This document shows, piece by piece, positions 40,375 through 50,606 of a stretch of DNA of 64,000 nt. The translations under genes and the position numbers were made by a program. Each line of letters opens with the position of its first letter. Position 1 is the first letter of the stretch. The notes under the pieces are model-generated. The model was not told the origin of the DNA and ran no database searches. It was given only the letters and a program-made list of their open reading frames with translations. The stretch lies in assembly GCA_023259135.1 (NCBI GenBank), contig JAHFQX010000001.1:1-64000 (forward strand). Reading direction: 5' to 3'. The stretch comes from Betaproteobacteria bacterium. GTDB taxonomy: Bacteria > Pseudomonadota > Gammaproteobacteria > Burkholderiales > JAHFQX01.

Positions 40375-41882
40375 GGATTTTCCTTGAGTTGAGTCAGTTC
40401 ATCCCGGAGGACGCGCTTGAGAATTTTTCCAGAAGGATTGCGCGGCAAGGTATCCCGCAAATAAAGCGCCTTGGGCACCTTGAACCCCGCCAGATGGCCC
40501 CGGCAATGGCATTCCAGGGCAGCATAATCCAAAGCGGCGCCGGGTTTCAGCACCACCAGGGCCACCGGGGACTCGCCCCAGCGCGGGTCGGGGATCCCCA
40601 CCACCGCGCATTCGGCCACTTGCGGCAATTCGTAGATTACCCGCTCCACCTCGGAGGAAGCGATGTTCTCGGCGCCGGAGAGGATCATGTCCTTCTTGCG
40701 GTCGGTGAGGTAAAGGTAACCCTCTTCGTCCAGGTAGCCCACGTCGCCGCTGCGCAGCCATTCGCCGAAAAAACTGGCGGCGGTTTTCTCCGGATCTTTC
40801 CAGTAGCCCCGGGTGACCTTGAGGCCCCGCATGCAGATTTCGCCCACCTGGTTGGCGGGCAACCGGTTGCCGTCATCGTCGAACACGGCCACCTCGGTGT
40901 GGGCCACGGCGTGGCCGGCGGAGCCGATTTTCGCCAGCTCCATGCCGGGCGGCATCACGGTGTCGAAGGCGTTGGTCTCGGTCATGCCGTAGCCGTCGGC
41001 ATAGCGGGCGTTGGGGAAATAGGCGTTGAACTCGCGAATGCGGACTTCCGGGGTTTTTTCGCCACCGCCTAGCACCAGCTCCACGCTGCCGACATCATAG
41101 CGGTGCCGGTCGGGAAAGGCCAGGATGCGCCCCAGCATCACCGGCGCCAGCCACAGGCAGGTGATGCGGTGCCGCTGGATGGCGGCGAGCGTCCGGGCCT
41201 CGTCGAACTCCCGCAGCAGGCAGTACATTCCGCCCAGCATCAGCAGGTTGGTGCCGGGCGCGTCCCACCCCGCTACGTGGTACATGGGGCCCACCACCAG
41301 CGCCCGGGAACGATGGCTCAAATCCCAGGAAGTGACGTGCTCTAGCCACTTCCAATAATAGTTTTCATAACTATGCATGACCCCCTTGGGGCGGTCGGTG
41401 GTCCCCGAAGTGTACATCAGCCGGTGCAGATCCTGGGCGCTCACTTCGGCACGAGGCGGCACCGGCAGGCCGGGATTACCCAGCCGCGCGCTGTCCCGCT
41501 GGGCGGCCTCGTCCAGCCACACCACCGACGGCAACGCCGCCACGGCCTCCCTGAATTCCTCGTCGGCGAACAGCAGCTTGACCCCGGCGTGGTCGTGGAT
41601 ATAGGCGGCCTCTTCGGCGGCAAGCCGGTAATTCATGGGCAGCAGCACCGCCCCCAGGTGGCTGGTCGCGTAGCCCAGCTCCAGGTAGGCAAGGCTGTTC
41701 TTCATGAAGGCCGCGACGATGTCGCCCTGGCCGATGCCTCGGCCATGGAGCACGGCCGCCATCCGATCGACGCGGGCGGCCAGTTCGTCGTAGCTAACCT
41801 CCAGGTCCTCGTAGACCACCGCCACTTGCTCCGGATGGCGCAAGGCGCGGTAGCGCAGCCCGCTGGCTAGGTTGATCTGCAT
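40371..41882 (-). CDS. AMP-dependent acyl-CoA ligase (paralogue 2)
   Basis: LMYTSGTTDRPKGVMHSY, GYGMTETNAFDT, PRNPSGKILKRVLRDE. Confidence 0.93.
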   Translation of the reverse strand: MQINLASGLRYRALRHPEQVAVVYEDLEVSYDELAARVDRMAAVLHGRGIGQGDIVAAFMKNSLAYLELGYATSHLGAVLLPMNYRLAAEEAAYIHDHAGVKLLFADEEFREAVAALPSVVWLDEAAQRDSARLGNPGLPVPPRAEVSAQDLHRLMYTSGTTDRPKGVMHSYENYYWKWLEHVTSWDLSHRSRALVVGPMYHVAGWDAPGTNLLMLGGMYCLLREFDEARTLAAIQRHRITCLWLAPVMLGRILAFPDRHRYDVGSVELVLGGGEKTPEVRIREFNAYFPNARYADGYGMTETNAFDTVMPPGMELAKIGSAGHAVAHTEVAVFDDDGNRLPANQVGEICMRGLKVTRGYWKDPEKTAASFFGEWLRSGDVGYLDEEGYLYLTDRKKDMILSGAENIASSEVERVIYELPQVAECAVVGIPDPRWGESPVALVVLKPGAALDYAALECHCRGHLAGFKVPKALYLRDTLPRNPSGKILKRVLRDELTQLKENP

Positions 41883-41907
41883 TTAAGCTCCTCCTTCAGC
41901 AGCGTTT

Positions 41908-42615
41908 TTAGAGATAGGCAGCCGACAGTTCCTGAACATCGGCTCGAGCCAACTCGGCCGCCGGCCCTTCCCGGACCCATTGGCCGCGGCGCAGCAGATA
42001 GCCGTAGTCCGCCACCTTGAGCGCCAGGGACGCCATCTGCTCGCTCAACAACACCGCGGTGCCTCGCTCCCGGGCCACTGCGCCGATAAAGCGGAAGATC
42101 TGCTGGACCACGATGGGAGCCAATCCCAAGGAAGGCTCGTCCAGCAGCAGGTATTTCGGCCGGCGGATCAGGCTGCACGACAGAATCAGCATCTGCTGTT
42201 GCCCGCCGCTCAAGGTGCGGGCCGGACTGTGCCGGCGCTCCTTGAGCACCGGGAAAGAGCCGAATGCCGTGGCCAGGGCTGCCTCGAAGCTTCCGGTTGC
42301 CGCAGAAAAATCCCAGGCGAGCCGTAGGTTCTCCTCCACCGACAGGGGATGAAACAGCCTCCGGCCTTCCAGGGCGTGGGCCAGGCCGGCCCGGGCCCGG
42401 CGGTGGGGGGGCAGCGCGGTGATGTCCTCGCCATCCAGCCGGATTTCTCCCGACGCCACCGGGACCAGGCCGGAGATGGCTTTGAGCAGCGACGATTTGC
42501 CGGCGCTGTTGGCGCCCAGCACCGCGGTGATCACGCCGGGCCGGGCGGTGAGGCTGACGCCTCGCACCGCTTCGATGGCGCCGTAACGCACCGCGAGATT
42601 CCGGACCTCAAGCAT
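41908..42615 (-). CDS. Liv-type ABC transporter ATP-binding protein (LivF-like)
   Basis: GANSAGKSSLLKAISGL, TLSGGQQQMLILSCSLIRRPKYLLLDEPSLGLAPIVV. Confidence 0.92.
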   Translation of the reverse strand: MLEVRNLAVRYGAIEAVRGVSLTARPGVITAVLGANSAGKSSLLKAISGLVPVASGEIRLDGEDITALPPHRRARAGLAHALEGRRLFHPLSVEENLRLAWDFSAATGSFEAALATAFGSFPVLKERRHSPARTLSGGQQQMLILSCSLIRRPKYLLLDEPSLGLAPIVVQQIFRFIGAVARERGTAVLLSEQMASLALKVADYGYLLRRGQWVREGPAAELARADVQELSAAYL

Positions 42616-44404
42616 GGGCCGGCTCCTCCTCGGCGATCCCCAGATAAGCCGCCGCCACCTCGGGGTCGCGGCGCATGCCTTCCATATCCCCCCGATAGAT
42701 GACCTTGCCACTGTCCAGCACGACCACGCCATCCACCAGATCGTTGAGGAAATCCATGTGATGCTCCACCAGCACGATGCCCAGGCGCCGCTCCCGGAGT
42801 TGCCGGATCATGACCCCGAGCTTCTCCAATTCGGTTTCCGACAAGCCTGCGGCGGGCTCGTCCAGCAGGATCAACTCCGGGTCGGAGACGGCCGCCCGCG
42901 CCACTTCCGCCAGACGCTGGGTACCGTAGGGCAGATCTCCCAGTACCCAGTCGGCGAGCTCGGCGAGTCCGGCGAGCTGTAGCATCTCGTCCACTTGCCG
43001 CAGAAAAGCCGCTTCCTCCCGCAGCGCTATCCGGCTGTTGGAAGCCGCACCCCAGAGGCCATGCCGGTAGAGGCGATGGGCCCCCAGCAGTACATTTTCC
43101 CGGACCGTGAAATGGGGAACGTTGCGGGGGTCCTGGAAAGTGCGGATGATCCCGCGGCGGGACACCTCGTGGGCCTTGCGCCGGGCGATGTCATCGCCCT
43201 TGAACAGGACGCGCCCCATGGTGGGGCGGTAGACGCCACTGATGACATTGATCAAGGTGCTCTTGCCGGAGCCGTTGGGACCCACCAATGCCAGCACCCG
43301 GCCACGTTCGAGTTGCAGCGAGACATTGTCGAGGGCCAGCAGCCCGGCGAAATTCATGGTGATTTTTTCCGCTTGCAGCAGCGGGCTGTCCGCGACAGGC
43401 AGCGGCTCGCGGACAGGCAGCGGGCTCGGGAGGGCGGCGGCGTGAATTTTGGCGAAACGCGGCGGTGCGGTGAACACACCGGCAAGGCCCTTGGGCAAGA
43501 CCAGGAAAGATACCGCCAGGATGGCGCCGTAGGCCATGAACTGATATTCCGCGAAAGCTTGCAGCCGCTCCGGTAAATAGGTAAACAGCGCCGCCCCCAG
43601 CACCTGTCCCGGCAGCGATCCCAGGCCGCCGACAATGGCCATCACCAGGGCCTCCACCGAGCGGGTCAGGGCGAAGCTGTCTGGGCCGAGATAACCCACT
43701 AGCGGGGCGTAGCATCCCCCGGCAAGCCCCGCCAGGGCGGCGCTCAAAGTATAAGCGCTGCGCTTGGTGGCGGCTTCGGAAATACCGACACTGCCGGCCG
43801 CCAGTTCGCTCATATGAACCGCGAAATAGGCCCGCCCGAAATGACTGCGAATCAGATTGCGCAGCAAGGCGGTGGTTGCCGCCACGATGGCCAGCACGAT
43901 CCACAGGTAGGCCGCCGGCCCAATGGCGACGCCGAACATGGAGAGAGTGCGCAACGTCGGCGAGGGCACTCCGCTCAGGCCCATCACGCCCCCGGTGGCG
44001 GAAGTCCATTCCTTGGCGATCTCGTAGAAGATCATGCCGAACCCCAGCGTCATCATCGCCAGATAGAACTCCCGCACCCGGCCCGCCGGGAACGATAGCA
44101 GGTAGCCAACAATGCTGGACAGTGCCGCTGCCGCGGCCAGCGCCAAGGGCAAAGGCACGCCGTAATCCCGCATCAGCAAGGCGCAACCGTAGGCCCCCAC
44201 GCCGAAGAAACCGGCATGCCCAAGGGAGATTTGGCCGGCGAACCCGGTGAGCAGGTTGACGCTGTGGGCCAACAGCACGTTGATGAGGAAAAACGTGGCC
44301 ACCTGGATGGTGGCGCCGGAGGCGAGGCTCATGGCCGCCCCGAAGGCGACCGTCGCAACAAGAACGGCCCAAGGGCGGGACAGGAAGGTGCCGACCGTCT
44401 TCAT
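42608..44404 (-). CDS. Liv-type ABC permease-ATPase fusion (LivM-LivG)
   Basis: 598 aa: LivM-like N-half (GHAGFFGVGAYG...), C-half Walker A GPNGSGKSTLINVISG and LLDEPAAGLSE. Confidence 0.92.
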   Translation of the reverse strand: MKTVGTFLSRPWAVLVATVAFGAAMSLASGATIQVATFFLINVLLAHSVNLLTGFAGQISLGHAGFFGVGAYGCALLMRDYGVPLPLALAAAAALSSIVGYLLSFPAGRVREFYLAMMTLGFGMIFYEIAKEWTSATGGVMGLSGVPSPTLRTLSMFGVAIGPAAYLWIVLAIVAATTALLRNLIRSHFGRAYFAVHMSELAAGSVGISEAATKRSAYTLSAALAGLAGGCYAPLVGYLGPDSFALTRSVEALVMAIVGGLGSLPGQVLGAALFTYLPERLQAFAEYQFMAYGAILAVSFLVLPKGLAGVFTAPPRFAKIHAAALPSPLPVREPLPVADSPLLQAEKITMNFAGLLALDNVSLQLERGRVLALVGPNGSGKSTLINVISGVYRPTMGRVLFKGDDIARRKAHEVSRRGIIRTFQDPRNVPHFTVRENVLLGAHRLYRHGLWGAASNSRIALREEAAFLRQVDEMLQLAGLAELADWVLGDLPYGTQRLAEVARAAVSDPELILLDEPAAGLSETELEKLGVMIRQLRERRLGIVLVEHHMDFLNDLVDGVVVLDSGKVIYRGDMEGMRRDPEVAAAYLGIAEEEPAHA

Positions 44405-45285
44405 GCTTTAAGGAGTTCGCTACGCCCGAACAGACCTTGGGGCCGCACCGCCAGGATCGCCATGAGCACTGCGAAGGCGATGCCATGCTCGGCCGCGGTG
44501 GAGATGTAGCCCCCCACCAGCTTCTCGATCACCCCGATGGCGATGCCCCCCACCAGCGCACCAAAGGTGTTACCGATGCCGCCCACCACCGCGGCGACGA
44601 AGCCCAGCACCATGAGATTAAAGCCGAAAGCGGGATCCACCGTGCCGGTGATCTGCGCCACCAGCAGCCCGGCCACCCCGGCCAATACTCCGCTCAAGGC
44701 GAAACAGACGAGAACCACCCGACGTACCGGAACGGCCATCAGCGAGGCCAACTCCGGGTCATGGGCCACCGCCCGCACCGCCCGGCCCCATTGGGTACGG
44801 CGCAGGATCAGTTCCAGCAGCAGCACCAGCACCACCGACAGGGCCAGCACCGCCAGATACTGGAGGGATAGCCGTACGCCGAGCAGGGTGATGAAATCCT
44901 CGCTGGAAAACAGGACGGAAGGAAAGGCCACCGCCTGCGAGCCAAAGAACTTGGCGGCGAAGCCTTGCAGCAGGATGCCCATCCCCAGGGTGGATACCAC
45001 CCATCCCATGGAGCCGGCCCGCTGGGCCAGAGGGCGAACCGCCACCGCCTCCACCCCGACCATGAGGATTGCCGCCAAGCCCAAGGCGGACAGCGCCGCA
45101 GGGACGATTCCCATGCCACTGGCGAGCAAAGCTGCCATGACCATGGCCGCCAGCATCAGGAGCGATCCCTGGCCGAAGTTGATGACCCGGGTGGCCAGAA
45201 AGGTGAGGGACAGGCCCACCGCGATGAGGGCGTAGACCGCCCCCACGCTGATGCCGGCAAATATCAATTGAAGGGCGAAGTCCAC
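44401..45285 (-). CDS. Liv-type ABC permease (LivH-like)
   Basis: FAGISVGAVYALIAVGLSLTFLATRVINFGQGSLLML. Confidence 0.92.
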   Translation of the reverse strand: MDFALQLIFAGISVGAVYALIAVGLSLTFLATRVINFGQGSLLMLAAMVMAALLASGMGIVPAALSALGLAAILMVGVEAVAVRPLAQRAGSMGWVVSTLGMGILLQGFAAKFFGSQAVAFPSVLFSSEDFITLLGVRLSLQYLAVLALSVVLVLLLELILRRTQWGRAVRAVAHDPELASLMAVPVRRVVLVCFALSGVLAGVAGLLVAQITGTVDPAFGFNLMVLGFVAAVVGGIGNTFGALVGGIAIGVIEKLVGGYISTAAEHGIAFAVLMAILAVRPQGLFGRSELLKA

Positions 45286-45308
45286 CGGCGGGCCAAGGTC
45301 TCTGGGGT

Positions 45309-46520
45309 TTAGTCCTTGGACAGGGTCAGCTTGATCTTATCCCCGGCTTTGACGTACTCAAACACCCCGATGCCGTCTTCGCCAATGCCGTGGTGCCGCT
45401 GCGCCGAGAAAGAGTACAGGGCATTAACGCCCTGATAACTCTTGATGGATTCGATGGCCTGGACGATTTTCTGGGAATCGTTAGACTTGGCCCGGCGGAT
45501 GCCCTCGAACAGCAGATTGGCGGCGTCGTAGGCGTTGGCTCCCGACAAGGCGAGGAACACCTGGGGCCGCGCCGGATCATTGCCCCACCAGCGGTCGGTC
45601 CCATACTTGGCGCGGTAGGCATCGGCGAATTCCTTGGCCGCCGGATTCAGGGTTTCGTGGCCGAAGCTACCTACCATGGTTCCCTTGGTGCCCAATACCA
45701 ATTCCCCGGCGCCTTCTTGGTAGGGTAGCGACAAGGCGCCGTTGGTGCCGATGAGGGGTACAGTGAAGTTGAGCCGGGACATGTTACGCCGGATCACCGC
45801 CAGATCGGCTCCCAGGCCGACGCACACCACCACATCGGCTCCGTCCCGTTGTAGCTTGGCCAGTTGCGCTGTCATGTCCTGGGCCCGCTGGTTGTAGCCC
45901 TCCACTCCCACCGGTTCCAGGTTGGCGTCTTTCTTGATTTCCTTGCGGATCAATCCCGCCGCAGTAGTACCGTAGGCAGTGCTTTCATGGATGATGCCGA
46001 TTTTCTTGAAGCGCTTGGCGACATAGCTGCCCAAGACATTGGTCTCCACGTCATTCTGCAAAGCGAAGGAAAACACATTTTTACGGGGTGCTTTGTCAGT
46101 GCCTTGAGGATAGATGATGGACGGGGTCTGGGCGGTAGGATTTATGTAGGGGCGGCCGTCCGCCACAGCCATGTCGATTACTGCCAGGGTTGGGCCGCTA
46201 CCGGCGGGGCCGATGATGCCCACCAACTCTTTATTGTCCAGGATGCGGCGCATGTTCTGCACCGCTCGGTCGGGAATCAGTTGGTCGTCTAGCAGCATGG
46301 CGAATTCGATCTTCTGGCCATTGATGCCACCGGCCTTGTTCCATTTCTCGATAGCCAACTCCACCCCGCGGCGGTTGCCTTCGCCGAATTCATTGTAAGG
46401 CCCGGTCAACGCGGAAGTCATGCCGATCTTGATAGTGCCCTGGGCTTGGGCGGCGCCGGCAAGGGCCAGCAAGCCGGCGGCGGCCACTCCTAGCAAGGGA
46501 GCGAACAGTTTACGCATCAT
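45309..46520 (-). CDS. Liv-type ABC substrate-binding protein
   Basis: Signal peptide; IKIGMTSALTGPYNEFGEGNRRGVELAIEKWNKAGGINGQKIE. Confidence 0.93.
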   Translation of the reverse strand: MMRKLFAPLLGVAAAGLLALAGAAQAQGTIKIGMTSALTGPYNEFGEGNRRGVELAIEKWNKAGGINGQKIEFAMLLDDQLIPDRAVQNMRRILDNKELVGIIGPAGSGPTLAVIDMAVADGRPYINPTAQTPSIIYPQGTDKAPRKNVFSFALQNDVETNVLGSYVAKRFKKIGIIHESTAYGTTAAGLIRKEIKKDANLEPVGVEGYNQRAQDMTAQLAKLQRDGADVVVCVGLGADLAVIRRNMSRLNFTVPLIGTNGALSLPYQEGAGELVLGTKGTMVGSFGHETLNPAAKEFADAYRAKYGTDRWWGNDPARPQVFLALSGANAYDAANLLFEGIRRAKSNDSQKIVQAIESIKSYQGVNALYSFSAQRHHGIGEDGIGVFEYVKAGDKIKLTLSKD

Positions 46521-46672
46521 GCATTCTCCTCAGAGATAATGTTGTCGGTGGGGTATCGCTGCATTGTTGTTCTACCGAACGCTTGAGTCAACCCCAGCGG
46601 AGTTATGATAGGCTTTTAGCGGGAAGGGGGCGCAACCGACTCCGGCGGCCCATTCAGAAAAGAGGAAAATTG

Positions 46673-47446
46673 ATGACCCAGCCCAGCGAAGACGACGCAA
46701 TCCGGCTCGGCATGTTGCTGGCCGAAAGCCGGCGAGCGGTGGTATTCACGGGCGCGGGGATCAGCACCGAATCGGGGATTCCGGATTTTCGCAGTCCGGG
46801 GGGATTGTGGAGTCGCTATCGGCCGGTGGAGTTTTCCGATTTTCTGGCCGACGCGGGCAAGCGGCGGGAGTCCTGGCGGCTGATGTTCGCGCTGGGGGAA
46901 ACCCTATCGGCCGCCCGGCCCAACGCCGGGCATGTCGCGGTGGCGCGGTTGGTGGCGGCGGGCAAGGTGAGCCATGTCATCACCCAGAATGTGGACGGCT
47001 TGCATCAGCAGGCCGGCGTGCCCGACGGCCAAGTCATCGAGTTGCATGGCACCACCCGCTACGCCCGCTGTCTGGCTTGCGGCAAGCGTTTCGATCCGTC
47101 GCCCATCAAGGAACGGTTTCTCAAGGATGAAACTCTGCCGATGTGCGATGCCTGTGGCGGCATCGTGAAATCGGCCACCATTTCCTTCGGCCAGTCGATG
47201 CCGGAAGAAGAGTTGCGGCGGGCCGATGCCGCGGTGGCGGGGTGTGATTTATTGCTGGCGATCGGGTCGTCGCTGGTGGTGTATCCGGCGGCGTCCTATC
47301 CCGAACGGGCTAAGCAACACGGAGCCAGGCTGGTGATCCTCAACCGCGATCCCACGCCTTACGACGACATTGCGGATCTGGTGCTGCACCGAGAAATCGG
47401 CCCAACCTTGACGGCGGCGATGCTCCAAGAAAGATCGGCGCCCTAA
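46673..47446 (+). CDS. Sir2-family NAD-dependent protein deacylase
   Basis: VVFTGAGISTESGIPDFRSPGGLW, HVITQNVDGLHQQAG, CLACGKRF...CDACGG zinc site. Confidence 0.94.
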   Translation: MTQPSEDDAIRLGMLLAESRRAVVFTGAGISTESGIPDFRSPGGLWSRYRPVEFSDFLADAGKRRESWRLMFALGETLSAARPNAGHVAVARLVAAGKVSHVITQNVDGLHQQAGVPDGQVIELHGTTRYARCLACGKRFDPSPIKERFLKDETLPMCDACGGIVKSATISFGQSMPEEELRRADAAVAGCDLLLAIGSSLVVYPAASYPERAKQHGARLVILNRDPTPYDDIADLVLHREIGPTLTAAMLQERSAP

Positions 47447-47712
47447 CCGCCTTCGCCGAAGCAGTCCGCCACCAGCTGGATAATGGCCTGCATGGCGGCC
47501 TCCTCGTCGGGGCCGGCGGTCTCGATGTCGATGGTGGCGCCCTTGGCCGCCGCCAGCATCATCACCCCCATGATGCTCTTGGCGTTGACTCGGCGGTCGT
47601 TGCGGGCAATCCAGATTTCGCTTTGGAATTGGTTGGCCAGTTGGGTCAGCTTGGCGGAAGCCCGGGCGTGCAGTCCGAGCTTGTTGACGACCTCAACCTG
47701 CCGCTGCCGCAT
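47443..47712 (-). CDS. ptsH: Phosphocarrier protein HPr
   Basis: NKLGLHARASAKLTQLA, NAKSIMGVMMLAAAKGATIDIE. Confidence 0.94.
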   Translation of the reverse strand: MRQRQVEVVNKLGLHARASAKLTQLANQFQSEIWIARNDRRVNAKSIMGVMMLAAAKGATIDIETAGPDEEAAMQAIIQLVADCFGEGG

Positions 47713-48109
47713 GGCCGCAGGATTCGACCGGCAGGCGCATGACCCCCTCGCACCCCCCGGACATCGCTTTCGCCGCGACCATCGGAAGCGGTTCGTTACG
47801 ATAGGTCAGCGCTCGCAACACCATGGGCAGGCTGACCCCCGCCACGCCCTCCACCTTGCCGGGAACCAGCAATCGGCTGGCGATATTGCAGGGAGTGCCG
47901 CCGCACATATCGCTTAGGATCAATACGCCGCTGCCGTCGTCTAATTGTTTCAATAACTTGATGCCTCGCTGCAACAGCGCTTGAGGATCGTCCCGCACAC
48001 CCACATTCAGGTGCTTGAGCCGAAACGGCCGGCTGCCCATGACGTGGCTGGCGCAGCGTACCAGGCTCTCTCCCAGCGTGTCGTGGGCGAAGATCAGGAT
48101 TCCAACCAT
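47693..48109 (-). CDS. PTS EIIA component, mannose-family type
   Basis: MVGILIFAHDTLGESLVRCASHVMG..., ILSDMCGGTPCNIASRL. Confidence 0.92.
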   Translation of the reverse strand: MVGILIFAHDTLGESLVRCASHVMGSRPFRLKHLNVGVRDDPQALLQRGIKLLKQLDDGSGVLILSDMCGGTPCNIASRLLVPGKVEGVAGVSLPMVLRALTYRNEPLPMVAAKAMSGGCEGVMRLPVESCGHAAAAG

Positions 48110-48209
48110 AGGGATGCCCCCGATTATTGAAATAATGGCGCAATATTTTACACCTCTGCCGGGAAAACGGCACGGCGCCGGATTTGCGCCGGACGGCCGG
48201 GGCCGTCCC

Positions 48210-49160
48210 CTACCGCTGGCCGCTGACCTCTTGCTCCAAGGCGTCGACCATGATGGCGGCCGGATCGCAATCGGTCTGCTGGGCGATTTCCCGCATGCAG
48301 GTGGGGCTGGTGACGTTGATCTCGGTGAGGTGGTCGCCAATCACGTCCAACCCAACCAATAGCAACCCTTGCCGGAACAGCTTAGGGCCCACGCCGGCCG
48401 CGATTTCCCGGTCCCGCGGGGTAAGCGGGCGGGCTACCCCGGTGCCGCCGGCGGCCAGATTGCCGCGGGTTTCGCCGGGCTGGGGAATCCGGGCCAGGAC
48501 GTAAGGCGCCGGCTCGCCGGCGATGAGCAGGATGCGCTTGTCTCCCTGGACGATCTCCGGCAGATAGCGTTGCGCCATGATGGTCCGGCTGCCGTAATGG
48601 GTCAGCGTCTCGATGACCACGCCGATATTCGGATCCCGCTCGTGGAGCCGGAATACCGAGCTGCCCCCCATGCCGTCCAAGGGCTTCAGAATGATGTCGC
48701 CATGCACATGCAGAAATTCCCGCAGCAGCGCTTCCCGGCGAGTCACCAGGGTGGGGGGAATAAACTCGGGAAAGCGGGCGATGGCCAATTTTTCGTTGTG
48801 ATCCCGAATGGCCCGGGGATCGTTGAATACCCGTGCGCCCTGCGCCTGAGCCAATTCCAGCAGATACGTGCTGTACACATACTCCATGTCGAAGGGCGGG
48901 TCCTTGCGCATCAGCACCGCATCGAAGGCGGAGAGGGGAAGCTCCTCGGGGGGTCCGAGCCGATACCAATCGCCGGCTTCCTCGGTCAGGCGAAGGGAGC
49001 GGGCGCGGGCCATCACCCCGCCCTCCCGCCACGCTAGATCGCCCTGTTGCAGCACCCAAAGGGCATGGCTCCGGGCCTGGGCCTCGCGCATCATCGCGTA
49101 GGAGGAATCCTTGTAAGTCTTGATCTCTTCCAGGGGATCGAGAATGAAGGCGAATTTCAT
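48210..49160 (-). CDS. gshB: Glutathione synthetase
   Basis: MKFAFILDPLEEIKTYKDSSYAMMREAQ, DIILKPLDGMGGSSVFRL. Confidence 0.96.
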   Translation of the reverse strand: MKFAFILDPLEEIKTYKDSSYAMMREAQARSHALWVLQQGDLAWREGGVMARARSLRLTEEAGDWYRLGPPEELPLSAFDAVLMRKDPPFDMEYVYSTYLLELAQAQGARVFNDPRAIRDHNEKLAIARFPEFIPPTLVTRREALLREFLHVHGDIILKPLDGMGGSSVFRLHERDPNIGVVIETLTHYGSRTIMAQRYLPEIVQGDKRILLIAGEPAPYVLARIPQPGETRGNLAAGGTGVARPLTPRDREIAAGVGPKLFRQGLLLVGLDVIGDHLTEINVTSPTCMREIAQQTDCDPAAIMVDALEQEVSGQR

Positions 49161-49195
49161 GAGAGCGGCACCGGGGCGACAGCCGTGATTGGCCC

Positions 49196-50488
49196 TTAAG
49201 CCAGCTCGGGAAATTGAGGGGCCATGCGCTCCAACTCAATGGCCGCCGCCAGCAGGGCGAGGCGGGCGATGACGCCGTAGGCGTAAAAACGATTGGGAGC
49301 GCAGTCGGGGTTGTCTTCCGGGTTGGGCAAGGAACAGCCGGTCTCGAACGCCAGCGGCACGAAGCGCATGCCGGGAGCATTGAGGTTCTCGTCGATCCCC
49401 CGCTCGGTGTGGACCCGGTAGAAGCCGCCCACCACGTAGCGCTCCATCATGTAGACCACCGGCTCGGCGACGGCGTCCTCGACGCTCTCGAAGCTGTGCA
49501 CGCCTTCCTGGACCAGCACCTCGGTGACTTCCAGCCCCTCCTTGACCACCGCCATCTTGTTGCGCTGGCGGCGGTTGAGGTCCAGCGCCTCGGCGGGGTG
49601 CTTGAGGCTCATCACCCCCATGCCGTAGGTGCCGGCATTGGCCTTGACGATGACGAAGGGTTCATGGCGAATGCCGTATTCCCGGTATTTGGCGCGGGTT
49701 TTGTTAAGGATGACTTCGACGTGGGCGGCCACACATTCCTCTCCCGTCTTTTCCTTGAAGTTGACTTGGCCACAGAAGGCGAAATACGGGTTCACCAGCC
49801 ACGGATCGATCCCGACGAGTTGAGAGAACTGTTTCGCGGCTTCATCGTAGGCAGCGAAGTGATTGGACTTGCGCCGGGTGGACCAGCCCGCGTAGAGGGG
49901 CGGCAGCGCCGGCTGCTCGACGCCCCGCAGGATGGCGGGAATGCCCGCGGAAAGATCGTTGTTGAGCAGCACCACGCAGGGATCGAAGCCTTCCACCGTC
50001 AGGCGATTGCCGTTGCGGACCAGGGGTTCCAAAGTCAGTTTCTTGCCGCCCGGAAGCTCCAGGATGGTGGGTTGGGTGATCTCGGGCAACAGCGACCCTA
50101 CCCGCACCGCCACCCCGGCTTGGCGCAATATGGTCTGGAGGGTATACACGTTCTCCAAGTAGCGGATGTTGCGGGTGTGGTTCTCGGGGATGAGCAGGGC
50201 GCCCCGGGCCTCGGGGCAGATTTTCTCCACCGCCGTCATGGCGGCCTGGACGCATAGAGGGTGAAAGTCTGAGTTGAGATTGTTAAAGCCGCCGGGAAAC
50301 AGATTCGTGTCCACCGGCGCCAGCTTGAAGCCGCTGTTGCGCAAATCCACCGAACCGTAGAAAGGGGGCGCATGTTCCTGCCATTGGCCGCGAAACCAAT
50401 GCTCGATGGCGGGCGTGGCCTTGAGGAGGGTACGTTCGAGTTCCAGCAGCGGCCCGGTAAGGGCGGTGGTGAGGCAGGGGACGGTCAT
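49196..50488 (-). CDS. gshA: Glutamate-cysteine ligase, proteobacterial GshA type
   Basis: YGSVDLRNSGFKLAPVDTNLFPGGFNNL; FVIVKANAGTYGMGVM. Confidence 0.93.
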   Translation of the reverse strand: MTVPCLTTALTGPLLELERTLLKATPAIEHWFRGQWQEHAPPFYGSVDLRNSGFKLAPVDTNLFPGGFNNLNSDFHPLCVQAAMTAVEKICPEARGALLIPENHTRNIRYLENVYTLQTILRQAGVAVRVGSLLPEITQPTILELPGGKKLTLEPLVRNGNRLTVEGFDPCVVLLNNDLSAGIPAILRGVEQPALPPLYAGWSTRRKSNHFAAYDEAAKQFSQLVGIDPWLVNPYFAFCGQVNFKEKTGEECVAAHVEVILNKTRAKYREYGIRHEPFVIVKANAGTYGMGVMSLKHPAEALDLNRRQRNKMAVVKEGLEVTEVLVQEGVHSFESVEDAVAEPVVYMMERYVVGGFYRVHTERGIDENLNAPGMRFVPLAFETGCSLPNPEDNPDCAPNRFYAYGVIARLALLAAAIELERMAPQFPELA

Positions 50489-50553
50489 GGTGGGGTTTCC
50501 CGGAAGAATCCGACCCATTGTAGCGGAACCGCCTGGGGCCGTCAGTCCGGGCA

Positions 50554-50581
50554 ATAAAAACGGACGCCCGCAGGCGTCCGT
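50554..50581 (-). terminator. Rho-independent terminator downstream of amt
   Basis: Minus strand ACGGACGCC-TGCG-GGCGTCCGT followed by TTTTATT. Confidence 0.85.
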
Positions 50582-50606
50582 CGCGAACTGAAGCTGTCAG
50601 GGAAAA

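Noticed and set aside
42608-44404. LivM-LivG fusion as a novel transporter architecture or an artefact
   Set aside because: Such fusions are known in Liv-type transporters and the frame is continuous with intact motifs in both halves
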